The translations under genes were made by a program, and so were the position numbers. A DNA stretch of 38,999 nucleotides from Bacteroidota bacterium. GTDB taxonomy: Bacteria; Bacteroidota; Rhodothermia; Rhodothermales; Bin80. Positions 8,802 through 17,942 of this stretch are shown piece by piece. Numbering within the stretch: position 1 is the stretch's first letter; each line of letters starts with the position of its first letter. The notes beneath the pieces were generated by a model. It was given only the letters and a program-made list of their open reading frames with translations, ran no database searches and was not told the origin of the DNA. Where the stretch lies: positions 1 to 38,999 of the forward strand of contig JAPPGC010000082.1 of the NCBI GenBank assembly GCA_028875125.1, in the 5' to 3' direction.

Positions 8802-9974
8802 ATGCACTGGAGCAATATCATCGGGCAGGAAAAAGTCATTGAACTGTTGAAAAACAGCGTTGCCGCGGAACGTGTGGCTCATGCTTATCTGTTTCACGGT
8901 ATTGATGGTGTAGGCAAACTTGCGACTGCGCTAGCGTTTGCGCGGGTATTACAATGTACAGGTTGCCATGATGATGCATCCTGCCAGTCCTGTCAATGGG
9001 CACTAAAGTTCCGGCATCCCGATATCCAAGTAATGATACCACAGCCAAGTGACGCTGACCCCGAGGATGTTGCCAAACGTTTAGCATTACTATCCCAGGA
9101 TGAATATGCTGTTGCAGACTTCATCCGTGCCCCTTCTTTGAACCGAAAAAACGCCCCCAAATCTCTCAAGCAGCCATTCTACTCCATCGAAAGAATTAAT
9201 CTGGAGTTACGCAACAAAATGATTATGCGGCCTCAGCAGGGTCGTTATCGGATTGCGATTATTCTTGATATACAAACGATCAACGAACAAGCGGCTAATG
9301 CTTTTCTAAAATTGCTCGAAGAGCCGGGGCCGGATACAGTATTTATCACACTTACTCGCCGCAAAAATTTACTGTTGCCAACTATTCTGTCTCGTTGCCA
9401 ACACATATCATTTGACAGGCTTGCCACAGATGTCATCGCCCAAGCACTGCAAGAGCGCAAAAACATAGATGCACACCTCGCCGCAACTGTAGCGAATATA
9501 TCTAATGGTTCCTATTCCCGTGCAGTGGAACTCGCTGAGAATGAAGACCTGAGGTATGATCGTGAACGAATCCTCGACTTTCTCCGTCTTGCATTTACGC
9601 AAAAGATCGGTCCAAAAATGGCACTTATTGAGGAGTTAAATCAGGCCGGTCGAAACCGTATCAAGAATCTACTTGAACTGCTCCTGGGTTGGATGCGTGA
9701 TGTTTCACTCTACCGAACAGTTGGAGAAAACGCCCTAATCGTAAACCAGGATCAGCATGTTGAGATTGCTAAGTTCTGTGGAAACTTGGAAAATGCAGAT
9801 CTGGATGCAATGATTCGCCTTATTGAAGAAGCCCGGCTGCTCACCGAATCGAATGTAAATGCAACGTTGCTTCTTATTAACCTGTCATCCAACCTCGGGC
9901 AAGCCATGCGCGGCCCGCATAGCGGTATGCTATTCAAGTCTCTCACAACCCCACAAAATGACTTTCAGGCATAA
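8802..9974 (+). CDS. holB: DNA polymerase III subunit delta' (clamp loader)
   Basis: A 390-residue AAA+ protein of the clamp-loader type. Walker A is GIDGVGK at residues 33-39. Four cysteines at 52, 55, 61 and 64 form the usual zinc site. The sensor/SRC region is seen in NAFLKLLEEPGPDTVF and then ILSRCQ. The protein is part of the gamma/tau-delta-delta' complex that loads the sliding clamp on DNA. ATG 8802 is chosen because HWSNIIGQEKV then begins at the family's usual point; an in-frame TTG at 8793 would add three residues. It is followed after 123 nt by ricT. The holB-ricT neighbourhood is also known from Bacillus (holB-yaaT), supporting both calls. The region between Zn site and sensor is longer than in E. 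coli. Confidence 0.9.
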   Translation: MHWSNIIGQEKVIELLKNSVAAERVAHAYLFHGIDGVGKLATALAFARVLQCTGCHDDASCQSCQWALKFRHPDIQVMIPQPSDADPEDVAKRLALLSQDEYAVADFIRAPSLNRKNAPKSLKQPFYSIERINLELRNKMIMRPQQGRYRIAIILDIQTINEQAANAFLKLLEEPGPDTVFITLTRRKNLLLPTILSRCQHISFDRLATDVIAQALQERKNIDAHLAATVANISNGSYSRAVELAENEDLRYDRERILDFLRLAFTQKIGPKMALIEELNQAGRNRIKNLLELLLGWMRDVSLYRTVGENALIVNQDQHVEIAKFCGNLENADLDAMIRLIEEARLLTESNVNATLLLINLSSNLGQAMRGPHSGMLFKSLTTPQNDFQA

Positions 9975-10097
9975 CCAAGCACTTCTATTGAAGCCTACAA
10001 AAATCGAAAACCAACCTGCCACTGCATATCCCAACAGCTTGCGTATGAACGTTGTATGGTGCGAGGCGTAAATGCCGATTGAGTAATCGGGTTGATT

Positions 10098-11054
10098 ATG
10101 GCATGTGGCTCAAACGGGGCTTGTGGGTGTAGCGGCAGCACCTTGGTAGGATATGGCGGCTGTAACGACAGTTGCCCGTCCGTTCAGATTTTTGACTGGT
10201 TACCAAAATCTTCAAAAGATCCTGGCCGAGATCAATGCGACCTGGTTCAAGTGGCATTCAAGGGGCGTCGAAGAAAAATCTATAGAAACAAACGTCACAT
10301 CCCCCTTCGGGCAGGTGACGACGTGATCGTTTCTGAGCAACGCGGTCTGGATTATGGACAAGTTTCACTGACTGGCGAGCTCCTGCACCTTCACGCGAAA
10401 GAGCACCTGAATTATCACCAAATTCTTCGCCTGGCCTCTTCCAACGACCGAAATATACATTTGAAAAACAAGGCCTCCGAAAAGGATGCCTTAGCTACTG
10501 CAAGAAAAATTATCCGAAAGAAACAGGTCAAACTCAAGGTGGTGGATTCAGAATGGCAGTTTGATCGGAAACGGCTTTCAATTTTCTATACTTCCTCACA
10601 AAAGAAACTCCCCTTGGGACCGGTTATTGGAGATCTCCGAAAACATTTCGAGACACGTGTCGATTTCCGCCGTTTGAGGCCCCGTGAAGAAACCGCACGG
10701 ATAGGAGGCCTCGGGGTATGCGGCCGGGAGCTCTGCTGCTCCTCCTGGATGCGCCAAATGCCCCCCGTGTCCATCCACTCTGCAAGAAAGACGCAATCCT
10801 ACATTTCAGAGGAACAATTGCTAGGAAGATGCGGACAGCTCAAATGCTGCCTTAATTATGAACTCGAACACTATATGGAAACGCTTAAATCCTTCCCGCG
10901 AAAACATTCGCGCGTTTCCACAGCGAACGGGATTGGGAAAGTAATAGACAGAAACATATTTTCGCGTACGGTTCGGGTCCGATTGGATAAATTTTTTGTT
11001 GAAGAGTTTTCTCTCGAGGAGATTGAGTATCCCGTCAAAAAGCAGCACACTTGA
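10098..11054 (+). CDS. ricT: PSP1-domain protein, RicT (YaaT) family
   Basis: A 318-residue protein with a Cys-rich N-terminus (ACGSNGACGCSG, then GGCNDSCPS), a PSP1 domain over about residues 75-165, and the conserved C-terminal part with GGLGVCGRELCCSSW and GRCGQLKCCLNYE. In Bacillus, RicT with RicA and RicF binds [4Fe-4S] clusters and affects RNase Y cleavage, sporulation and competence; the paired cysteines seen here are those cluster-binding candidates. ricA and ricF are not in this window. ATG 10098 is chosen; a TTG two codons earlier is possible. It sits downstream of holB as in many bacteria, and 3 nt upstream of the amidase gene. The family is firm, while the role in this lineage is inferred. 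Confidence 0.87.
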   Translation: MACGSNGACGCSGSTLVGYGGCNDSCPSVQIFDWLPKSSKDPGRDQCDLVQVAFKGRRRKIYRNKRHIPLRAGDDVIVSEQRGLDYGQVSLTGELLHLHAKEHLNYHQILRLASSNDRNIHLKNKASEKDALATARKIIRKKQVKLKVVDSEWQFDRKRLSIFYTSSQKKLPLGPVIGDLRKHFETRVDFRRLRPREETARIGGLGVCGRELCCSSWMRQMPPVSIHSARKTQSYISEEQLLGRCGQLKCCLNYELEHYMETLKSFPRKHSRVSTANGIGKVIDRNIFSRTVRVRLDKFFVEEFSLEEIEYPVKKQHT

Positions 11055-11057
11055 CTC

Positions 11058-12455
11058 GTGTGTGAAGGCATAGAAATCGCCTGTCTCCCGGCAACAACCC
11101 TCCAAAGGGCATTGCGGGAACGCAGACTGTCTCCCGTCGAGCTTGCCCGTGCCTGCCTCAATGTATATGAGAAACTCAATCCTGCACTCAATGCAATCGT
11201 AACCCTCAATGAGCGGGTGTTAGAGGAAGCACGCGCACTCGAAACCAAGCCTCCCAAAGGCCTCCTGTACGGGCTTCCCGTGGGTATCAAGGACACGACA
11301 GACACGCGCGAGTTACGCACAACGTACGGCTCACCGGCTTATCGTGATCATGTTCCTGATCGGGACGCTGAAATTGTTGCCCGACTTAAAGCTGCCGGTG
11401 CACTCATCCTAGGAAAGACCAATACTCCCGCATTTGCAGTTGGAGGTGAGACCACCAATGCGGTCTTCGGGGCAACCCGCAATCCATGGGACATTACACG
11501 GTCCCCAGGAGGCTCTACTGGAGGCGGGGCGGTAGCGGTCGCAACCGGCATGGTTGCCCTTGCAGATGGTACAGATCTGGGTGGTTCTCTCCGAATGCCC
11601 GCATCATTCTGTGGCATCGTAGGTTTGCGCCCCTCGCCAGGAATCGTTCCCGAGGATTCAGTGAGCTTTTTGCGGGATCGCTTGTCCGTTGCTGGAGGAC
11701 TTGGCCGAACTGCGGGGGATGTCGGGCTCTTCATGCGTGCAGTTGCCGGGCCTTACGACGCAAGACCACTACCATATCCTGCCCATCATCCTGGTTTTGT
11801 ACTACCTGAATTGAGAGCGAACATGCGACTTGGGTACTGTGATCACCTCACCGACTTTGAACCTGCGCCCATCGTTGCCGCTACTTGCCGCTCAGCTATC
11901 AACTCACTCAAATCACGGAGTATTTCAGTTAAATCCGTGGACCTAAGCCTAACAGATGCTCCTCGCGCATTTGCCGTTCTTCGTGCACACCATCTGCTGG
12001 CTGTTCACAGAAACAGATTGAACCAACCTGAGGCAGCAGGTGAACACCTGACCCAAAACCTCAGCGAAGCACAAAGTTACAGCGCACTGAATTTAGCCGA
12101 CGCGGAGCTTATTGTTGATAGAATTTTGCGGACCTTCCGAAGGGTTTTCCAGGAAGTGGACTTTTTGCTGACGCCTACAACCACCGTTCTCCCGTTCAGG
12201 CTAGTGGATGGCTATCCTCGCCGGATCGAAAACACAGTATTATCTACCTACTACGACTGGTTTGCACCAACCTCCGTACTTTCGCTTACCGGCTTACCGG
12301 TCGCAAGTGTCCCCTGCGGACTGAGCCCTGAGGGGCTCCCCGTCGGTATACAGATAGTCGGCAAACCCTGTCAGGAGGCAGCAGTACTCGCTTTGGCAAC
12401 CCTAATGCAGGAACGATGCCCGATAAGCTTGCCGCCTATTCTTCAGCAGCTCTAG
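11058..12455 (+). CDS. amidase (amidase-signature family)
   Basis: A 465-residue hydrolase. The Ser-cisSer-Lys triad is complete: Lys78 in GIKDT, cis-Ser153 in GGSTGGG, and Ser177 in DLGGSLR. The long Gly/Ser-rich core and C-terminal PVGIQIVG match the family, which cleaves amide bonds in the cytosol (acylamides, or glutamine in the GatA subfamily). It lacks a recognisable neighbouring gatB/gatC, so a general amidase is more likely than GatA. The start is GTG 11058, 3 nt after ricT, implying co-transcription. Its last 20 nt overlap, tail to tail, the 3' end of the EF-G-like gene on the other strand. The substrate cannot be told from sequence. Confidence 0.87.
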   Translation: MCEGIEIACLPATTLQRALRERRLSPVELARACLNVYEKLNPALNAIVTLNERVLEEARALETKPPKGLLYGLPVGIKDTTDTRELRTTYGSPAYRDHVPDRDAEIVARLKAAGALILGKTNTPAFAVGGETTNAVFGATRNPWDITRSPGGSTGGGAVAVATGMVALADGTDLGGSLRMPASFCGIVGLRPSPGIVPEDSVSFLRDRLSVAGGLGRTAGDVGLFMRAVAGPYDARPLPYPAHHPGFVLPELRANMRLGYCDHLTDFEPAPIVAATCRSAINSLKSRSISVKSVDLSLTDAPRAFAVLRAHHLLAVHRNRLNQPEAAGEHLTQNLSEAQSYSALNLADAELIVDRILRTFRRVFQEVDFLLTPTTTVLPFRLVDGYPRRIENTVLSTYYDWFAPTSVLSLTGLPVASVPCGLSPEGLPVGIQIVGKPCQEAAVLALATLMQERCPISLPPILQQL

Positions 12456-14559
12456 CTGCATCGGCTACCACCTGTTCCTGCACATTCCTCGGCATGGCCT
12501 GATAATGACTGAAGCGAGCACTGTGAATACCTCGCCCCTGAGTCATTGACCGGACTCGCGTAGAATACTGATATAGCTCCGCCTCAGGTACCTGCGCAAG
12601 AATGATCTGCATACTTCCCCCAGCTTCCATACCCTTGATTGTTGCACGACGTCCATTCAGGTCTCCCATAATATCTCCCGTGTACGCATCGGGAATCGTT
12701 ACCCTCACATCATGAATGGGCTCCAGGATCACGGGCTTGGCTTTTCGGAACGAGTCACGGAACCCGAAGCGAGCGGCAGTACGAAAGGCATTCTCGTTTG
12801 AGTCAACCGAATGCATACCTCCGTCATAAATCACGAAGCGAACATCTCCGACCGGGTAACCGGCTACCGGCCCCTTCTGCATGCCTTCCAGCACCCCTTT
12901 CTGAATGGCGCCAAAAAATCTTCGCATATCAATCACACCGCCAACAATGCCGTCAATGAACTCAATAGTGGATCCCCAGCCCGTCGTAGACTGTACTGTG
13001 TTGCGCACTGAGATATCTGGACGCTTCTTGAATTCGCCTTCCAGAGGCTCAATCAGGACCGAAATATCTGCGAACTGCCCTGCCCCTCCTGTTTGCTTCT
13101 TGTGCCTATAGGACGCCCGTGCTTCGGTCGTCACTGTTTCCCGATATGCTACGCGTGGCCGACTAAAGTCTACCTCAACATTTACCTTGGATTTGAGCCT
13201 ATACTGGGCCACCTTCAAGTGCATAGATCCCTGTCCCCCCAAGCTTATCTGACTCAAATGTGGCTCGTGTACGACCACAAGTGAGGGATCTTCTGCTGTG
13301 ATTTGATGCAAACCCTGGGCCAGCTTATCCTCTTCACCTTCCGCTTTCGGTCGGATTGCCTCCCTATAACGCGGTTCAGGGAAAGGGATTGGTTTCACTA
13401 GAACGCGATGACCCTTTTTGCGAAGCGTATTGTTGGTGTGGGTATCGCGTAGCTTGACCAGCGCTCCCAGATCACCTGCCACCATACGCGGCACAGTCTC
13501 CCTATCTCTTCCGCGTAGTACGTAGAGTTGTCCTAGACGCTCATTAGTCCCGGAACTCCCATTTTCCAGATCCATTCCGGGTTCAATCGCACCACTGCAC
13601 ACACGGAAGAAAGAATAATCACCAACATGATGTTCGGCCATCGTACGATAAACAAATACTACGGGACCAGCATCAACGTCAGCATCAAGAGCCTCGCCAT
13701 TCTCCACTGGAACTGAGGGTGCAGCCAGCGGTGAGGGCAGTACATTGTTTATAAAACTCATCAAACGCGCAGTACCCGTGTTTGCAGCGGCGGCCGTACA
13801 GAAAACCGGATACAATGAACGTGATAGCATCGCCTCCCTAAGTCCGGAACGCATATCTTCCTCACTCAACATCTCTTCTTCGAGATATTTGTCCATTAAC
13901 TCCTCATCGTTAACCGCAATGTCCTCTGCCAATGCATTATGCAACTCTTCGGCACGCTCGAGAAACTCTTCGGGAATCTCACTGACGGTTGGTGGACCTT
14001 GGACGCCCGGATCGAAAGTTAGCTGCTTCATGACCAATACATCAATTAGTACATTCGGCGCACCCCCGGGAAACTGCACCACGGTTACTCCCACACCGAA
14101 ACGATCCCTCATTTGTTCAATCAATGATTCCACATCAGCCTGTGCACGATCAATCTGGTTGATCACGAACATAGCAGGTTTCTCATTTTCAGCAGCTGCA
14201 CTCCAGGCTAGCTCTGTACCAACTTCAACTCCCTCCTGGGCATTCATTACAAATATGGCAGTATCCGCCACACGTACAGCAGCAACTACCTCTCCTACAA
14301 AATCAGGGTATCCCGGCGTATCAATGATGTTGATCTTGTGCCCCTCCCATTCCGCATGCAGAAGGGATGAAAAGATGGACATCTGGCGCTCTTTTTCGCT
14401 TGGCTGGTAGTCACTTACCGTTGACCCCTCCGTAATTGTCCCCAGACGTCGCGTTTTGTTACTGACATATAGCATAGATTCAGACAAAGTGGTCTTTCCA
14501 CTCCCCTGATGACCTACGAGAACAACATTTCGGATGTGATCCGTACTATAGACTCTCAT
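12436..14559 (-). CDS. elongation factor G-like GTPase (EF-G2/FusA2 type)
   Basis: A 707-residue translational GTPase with the five-domain EF-G layout. G1 is GHQGSGKT at residues 16-23, and G3 is DTPGYPDF at 80-87. G4 reads NQID (134-137) instead of the standard NKxD, and switch I reads ERQMSI instead of RGITI. These changes match the divergent EF-G-like paralogues (T. thermophilus EF-G-2 / mycobacterial FusA2 type) rather than the main factor, so I give no symbol. Domain IV includes a GxGSTIEF segment and domain V ends with a GRGxxSARFSHY run. It may act in ribosome translocation or rescue; the exact role is unresolved. Its 3' end overlaps that of the amidase by 20 nt. It diverges from accD over 151 nt. 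Confidence 0.85.
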   Translation of the reverse strand: MRVYSTDHIRNVVLVGHQGSGKTTLSESMLYVSNKTRRLGTITEGSTVSDYQPSEKERQMSIFSSLLHAEWEGHKINIIDTPGYPDFVGEVVAAVRVADTAIFVMNAQEGVEVGTELAWSAAAENEKPAMFVINQIDRAQADVESLIEQMRDRFGVGVTVVQFPGGAPNVLIDVLVMKQLTFDPGVQGPPTVSEIPEEFLERAEELHNALAEDIAVNDEELMDKYLEEEMLSEEDMRSGLREAMLSRSLYPVFCTAAAANTGTARLMSFINNVLPSPLAAPSVPVENGEALDADVDAGPVVFVYRTMAEHHVGDYSFFRVCSGAIEPGMDLENGSSGTNERLGQLYVLRGRDRETVPRMVAGDLGALVKLRDTHTNNTLRKKGHRVLVKPIPFPEPRYREAIRPKAEGEEDKLAQGLHQITAEDPSLVVVHEPHLSQISLGGQGSMHLKVAQYRLKSKVNVEVDFSRPRVAYRETVTTEARASYRHKKQTGGAGQFADISVLIEPLEGEFKKRPDISVRNTVQSTTGWGSTIEFIDGIVGGVIDMRRFFGAIQKGVLEGMQKGPVAGYPVGDVRFVIYDGGMHSVDSNENAFRTAARFGFRDSFRKAKPVILEPIHDVRVTIPDAYTGDIMGDLNGRRATIKGMEAGGSMQIILAQVPEAELYQYSTRVRSMTQGRGIHSARFSHYQAMPRNVQEQVVADAARAAEE

Positions 14560-14710
14560 CGGGTTTTATTGCTTGATTACCTCTGTGCATGTTTTGCAAC
14601 CGAAATATACGCTTGGGCGAAGAATCTACACACTTGAAAGACGATCACTGCATCCAATGGAGAACACACTTGGTTAGAGCAGTTTAACCGGGTTTACTCC
14701 ACTCCAATCA

Positions 14711-15556
14711 ATGGCTTGGTTTCACAGAACAAAAAAGGGCATTCTGACCAAAGGCAACGGGAAGAGCAAAATGCCTGAAGGGCAATGGGAAAAGTGCCCG
14801 AATTGTGGAGCCATCAACAATCAGCGAGAGCTTAAAGCCAGTTTGAGGGTCTGCCCAAAATGCGGCCATCACTATCGTATGAATCCTGAGGGTTACTTCG
14901 CGCTGCTGCTGGACGAAGGATCCTGCGAATTTCAGGACCGGGATATAACTGCGAAAGATCCCCTGGGGTTTACAGATAGGAAGAAATATTCAGACCGACT
15001 CAATACTACTCGCAATAAGACCGGGCTGTCAGATGCTGTGCAAGCGGCCTTGGGAAGAATGGAGCGACACTCCGTATCCATAGCAGCTATGGATTTCAGG
15101 TTTATCGGGGGATCAATGGGCTCTGTTGTCGGGGAAGTCATCGCGCGCACCATTCGCCGCGGGATTGATCAGAACTTACCGGTAATCATCATCGCACAAA
15201 GCGGAGGGGCTCGTATGATGGAAGGCGCGCTCAGCCTTATGCAAATGGCCAAGACCAGTGCTAACCTTGCCAAACTGCATGAAAAAGGCATCCCCTATCT
15301 CTCGGTATTAACCAACCCCACAACTGGCGGCGTAAGTGCTTCCTTCGCAATGCTGGGCGACATTAACATTGCAGAACCTGGAGCGCTCATCGGCTTTGCA
15401 GGCCCCCGGGTGATTCGGGAAACTATTGGACAGGACCTCCCCAAAGGTTTCCAGAGTTCAGAATTTCTTCGCGACCACGGTTTTATCGATGCCGTCGTGG
15501 ACCGACGGGAACTCCGCGGTAAGTTGATTCATCTACTGGACCTTCTTCAAGAATAA
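14711..15556 (+). CDS. accD: acetyl-CoA carboxylase carboxyltransferase subunit beta
   Basis: A 281-residue protein with the AccD N-terminal zinc ribbon (Cys29, Cys32, Cys48, Cys51: CPNC and CPKCGHH). The crotonase-like carboxyltransferase domain follows, with GGSMGSVVGE, SGGARMMEGALSLMQM and GGVSASFAMLGD. With AccA it transfers the carboxyl group from biotin to acetyl-CoA, giving malonyl-CoA for fatty-acid synthesis in the cytosol. The start ATG 14711 and the length are standard. accA is not in the window. nagB follows after 14 nt and the DAHP synthase gene 15 nt further, so the three seem to be one operon ending at the hairpin at 17462. The 151 nt upstream separate it from the EF-G-like gene on the other strand. 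Confidence 0.93.
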   Translation: MAWFHRTKKGILTKGNGKSKMPEGQWEKCPNCGAINNQRELKASLRVCPKCGHHYRMNPEGYFALLLDEGSCEFQDRDITAKDPLGFTDRKKYSDRLNTTRNKTGLSDAVQAALGRMERHSVSIAAMDFRFIGGSMGSVVGEVIARTIRRGIDQNLPVIIIAQSGGARMMEGALSLMQMAKTSANLAKLHEKGIPYLSVLTNPTTGGVSASFAMLGDINIAEPGALIGFAGPRVIRETIGQDLPKGFQSSEFLRDHGFIDAVVDRRELRGKLIHLLDLLQE

Positions 15557-15570
15557 TCTAGCGTAGATTG

Positions 15571-16302
15571 ATGCGGATGGTGATCAAGTGCCTGGAGGAT
15601 TACGACGCGATAAGTTCTTATGCCGCTGATATTGTGGCCGCTGCCATCCTCGAAAAACCAACTGGCGTTTTTGGGTTTGCCACCGGCAGTACGCCCGTTG
15701 GACTCTACAAATCGCTTATAGCGCGTTACCAGCGCGGAGAAATTTCCTTCAGCATGCTTACCACGACGAATCTGGACGAATACGTTGGTCTCTCCGCAGA
15801 CCACGAGCAATCTTACCGGTTCTTCATGCAGCGCCACCTTTTCGGACGTGTAGATGTGCAACCGGAACGCATTTACTTCCCACCGGAGTCCGGGGATCCG
15901 TTTGCCTTTGATGACCTTATTCAGAGCAAAGGAGGGATAGACTTGCAAATTCTGGGTTTGGGCAGCAATGGCCACATTGGCTTTAATGAACCTGGATCTG
16001 CATTTGACTCACGCACCCGTGTAGTAGGGCTTGCATCCTCAACGATTCGTGATAATGCACGATTTTTTGAGCACTCAAGAGACGTACCGCGCCAAGCGGT
16101 AACCATGGGGATCAGGACGATACTGGAAGCCCGTCAAATCCTCCTGTTGGCTTCCGGGGCGAATAAGGCCGAAGCAGTAGTCCGCAGTCTTGAGGGTCCT
16201 CAGACAGAAAACGTTCCCGGCAGTTGCCTGCAATCTCATCATAATGTGACTGTTTTACTGGATGATGCAGCGGCAGCTGGACTTACTCGTAATGAGAAAT
16301 AA
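15571..16302 (+). CDS. nagB: glucosamine-6-phosphate deaminase
   Basis: A 243-residue NagB-type sugar isomerase/deaminase that turns glucosamine 6-phosphate into fructose 6-phosphate and ammonia. Visible family motifs are the phosphate-binding GFATGSTPVGLY, TTNLDEYVGL with the catalytic Asp, and GLGSNGHIGFNEPGS with the catalytic His and Glu. The Asn in SNGHIG replaces the Asp of the E. coli enzyme, as in Bacillus-type NagB. ATG 15571 is chosen over the TTG three bases earlier. It is in the middle of the accD - nagB - DAHP synthase operon, which has no clear metabolic link; the order probably reflects lineage history. No regulator of amino-sugar use is nearby. Confidence 0.9.
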   Translation: MRMVIKCLEDYDAISSYAADIVAAAILEKPTGVFGFATGSTPVGLYKSLIARYQRGEISFSMLTTTNLDEYVGLSADHEQSYRFFMQRHLFGRVDVQPERIYFPPESGDPFAFDDLIQSKGGIDLQILGLGSNGHIGFNEPGSAFDSRTRVVGLASSTIRDNARFFEHSRDVPRQAVTMGIRTILEARQILLLASGANKAEAVVRSLEGPQTENVPGSCLQSHHNVTVLLDDAAAAGLTRNEK

Positions 16303-16317
16303 AGATTTAGTGTACTC

Positions 16318-17427
16318 GTGATACTCATACTAAAACCAGATACGGATCCAGAATCATCCGAATACGCATTGTTGATGCGCTACCTGGATTCGCTTGTGAA
16401 CATAACCCATCGGGCGCGCCACGTCCAAGGAGTTGATCACCGATTGACCGAGATATATCTCCTGGGAAATACAAAAGCCCTAGCGATGGATTTCATGCGA
16501 AGCCTGCCCTGCGTTAAGCGGGTGATTCGTGTGCAGGAAGCATACCGGGTACTTGGTCGACATGGTCAGGAAGACTTTCCTCACCAGTTTGAATACAACG
16601 GGGTTACCTTCGATCAAAAAAGCCTACACGTTTTTGCCGGTTTGTGTGCAGTAGACACCCCAGAACACGTAGAGCTAATGATGAAGGCCCTACAAGAGAA
16701 TGGGCAGGTATGCACCCGCATGGGAGCGTACAAGCCTCGTACAAGCCCGTACTCTTTCCAGGGGCATGGTAAAGATTGCCTACCCTATGTCTTTGAACTG
16801 GCCGGCAAATATGGTATACGGATCATCGCCATGGAGGTCACACATGAGTCTCATATCGAAGAAATCGACAAAACACTCGAAGATACGGGCCATCCATGCG
16901 GCGTCCTGCTTCAAATCGGCACGCGCAACACGCAAAACTTTGAATTGCTCAAGTGTGTGGGCCGCCAGGATGAGTATCCCGTTCTGATCAAACGGGGATT
17001 TGGAATTACGCTGAATGAATCTTTGAACGCCGCGGAATACCTGGCCAGCGAAGGCAATCGCCGCGTAATCTTTGCTCTGCGCGGCATGAAGAGTAACCTT
17101 GGAGATCCGCATCGAAATTTTGTGGACTTCTCACATGTTCCAGTTGTACATCGACTCACCCGCATGCCAGTATGTATTGACCCGTCCCACTCGGTCGGTA
17201 CTCGCCAAAAAAGCCCAGACGGCCTGATGGATGTCATGCATGTGACTGCACAAGGAGTGATCGCAGGGGCTAACATGGTGCTGGTGGATTTCCATCCCAG
17301 GCCTGCCAAAGCACTAGTAGATGGCCCTCAGGCACTGTTGCTTGACGAGCTTCCCTTATTTCTTGAAGATGTACGGATCGCACGCGAAGCTTACTTAAAG
17401 CGTGTCGCACTCTTCCAACCAGATTGA
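16318..17427 (+). CDS. 3-deoxy-7-phosphoheptulonate (DAHP) synthase, divergent type I
   Basis: A 369-residue enzyme that would condense phosphoenolpyruvate with erythrose 4-phosphate in the first step of aromatic amino-acid synthesis. Residues 1-about 95 form the ferredoxin-like N-terminal domain of type I-beta enzymes. The TIM barrel contains KPRTSPYSFQG (139-149), GTRNTQNFELL and LIKRGFG. Predicted metal ligands are Cys110, His291 (in DPSHS) and Asp335 (ALVDGPQ). The usual Glu in the IEVHP motif is Asp324 (VDFHP), GPCS reads GLCA, and RGGA reads RMGA. These changes suggest a separate subfamily with the fold intact; activity is likely but not certain. The start is GTG 16318, 15 nt after nagB. 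A hairpin terminator follows. Confidence 0.85.
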   Translation: MILILKPDTDPESSEYALLMRYLDSLVNITHRARHVQGVDHRLTEIYLLGNTKALAMDFMRSLPCVKRVIRVQEAYRVLGRHGQEDFPHQFEYNGVTFDQKSLHVFAGLCAVDTPEHVELMMKALQENGQVCTRMGAYKPRTSPYSFQGHGKDCLPYVFELAGKYGIRIIAMEVTHESHIEEIDKTLEDTGHPCGVLLQIGTRNTQNFELLKCVGRQDEYPVLIKRGFGITLNESLNAAEYLASEGNRRVIFALRGMKSNLGDPHRNFVDFSHVPVVHRLTRMPVCIDPSHSVGTRQKSPDGLMDVMHVTAQGVIAGANMVLVDFHPRPAKALVDGPQALLLDELPLFLEDVRIAREAYLKRVALFQPD

Positions 17428-17461
17428 TAATCCTTCCCCGGCCTCGCAATACATCTGTTGT

Positions 17462-17485
17462 GAGGGGCACAAGGGGGTGCTCCTC
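17462..17485 (+). terminator. hairpin terminator after the accD-nagB-DAHP synthase operon
   Basis: GAGGGGCAC at 17462-17470 pairs with GTGCTCCTC at 17477-17485 (9 bp, one G-U) around a 6-nt loop, 35 nt after the DAHP synthase stop. The stretch that follows, GGCTTTCTCT, is pyrimidine-rich but is only a weak U-tract, so termination may be partial. Confidence 0.55.
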
Positions 17486-17942
17486 GGCTTTCTCTATTGA
17501 GCAAAGTCAATCCATACGTCACCCCATGTTGAGAAGATGAAAATCGCAATCAAGAGATATATTACTTCCCAAGACGGTTTTCTTCCCCCCGAAACTGCAC
17601 ATAGTCTAAGAACAGTTGGAGTTGCACGGCAATCCTTAGTAACTAAAGGATTTGAATCTTTATTTGGAAACTGGTGTGGGCAGTAATCAATTGAATTTGG
17701 ACGTCGTGCCTTGACCGATATGGCGTTGGTCGATGTGGAAAAATTCTACTCCGCGACAGACACATAACCTCATCGAAAAGACACTCACTTCACTATGCCC
17801 AATCTCATGTCAGTTGAACGACTTGTACGTCTGTATGAGTCGGACTACCCTGAATCACTCCTTTCAACCACACGGGGACTCATCAGTACGAATGGAATCC
17901 TCGGGATCATCATCAACTAATCGCGACTTATTTACAATAATT
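17486..17942. other. intergenic leader of the choice-of-anchor-B gene
   Basis: About 460 nt between the terminator and the chosen start at 17943. The reading frame of the next gene is open back to 17733, but the extra residues are hydrophilic and would bury the signal peptide. No other gene, repeat or clear promoter was recognised. Confidence 0.4.

Noticed and set aside
13745-14410. A 221-codon plus-strand frame inside the EF-G-like gene
   Set aside because: Ser/Ala/Thr-rich shadow of the GTPase domain on the opposite strand, without motifs.
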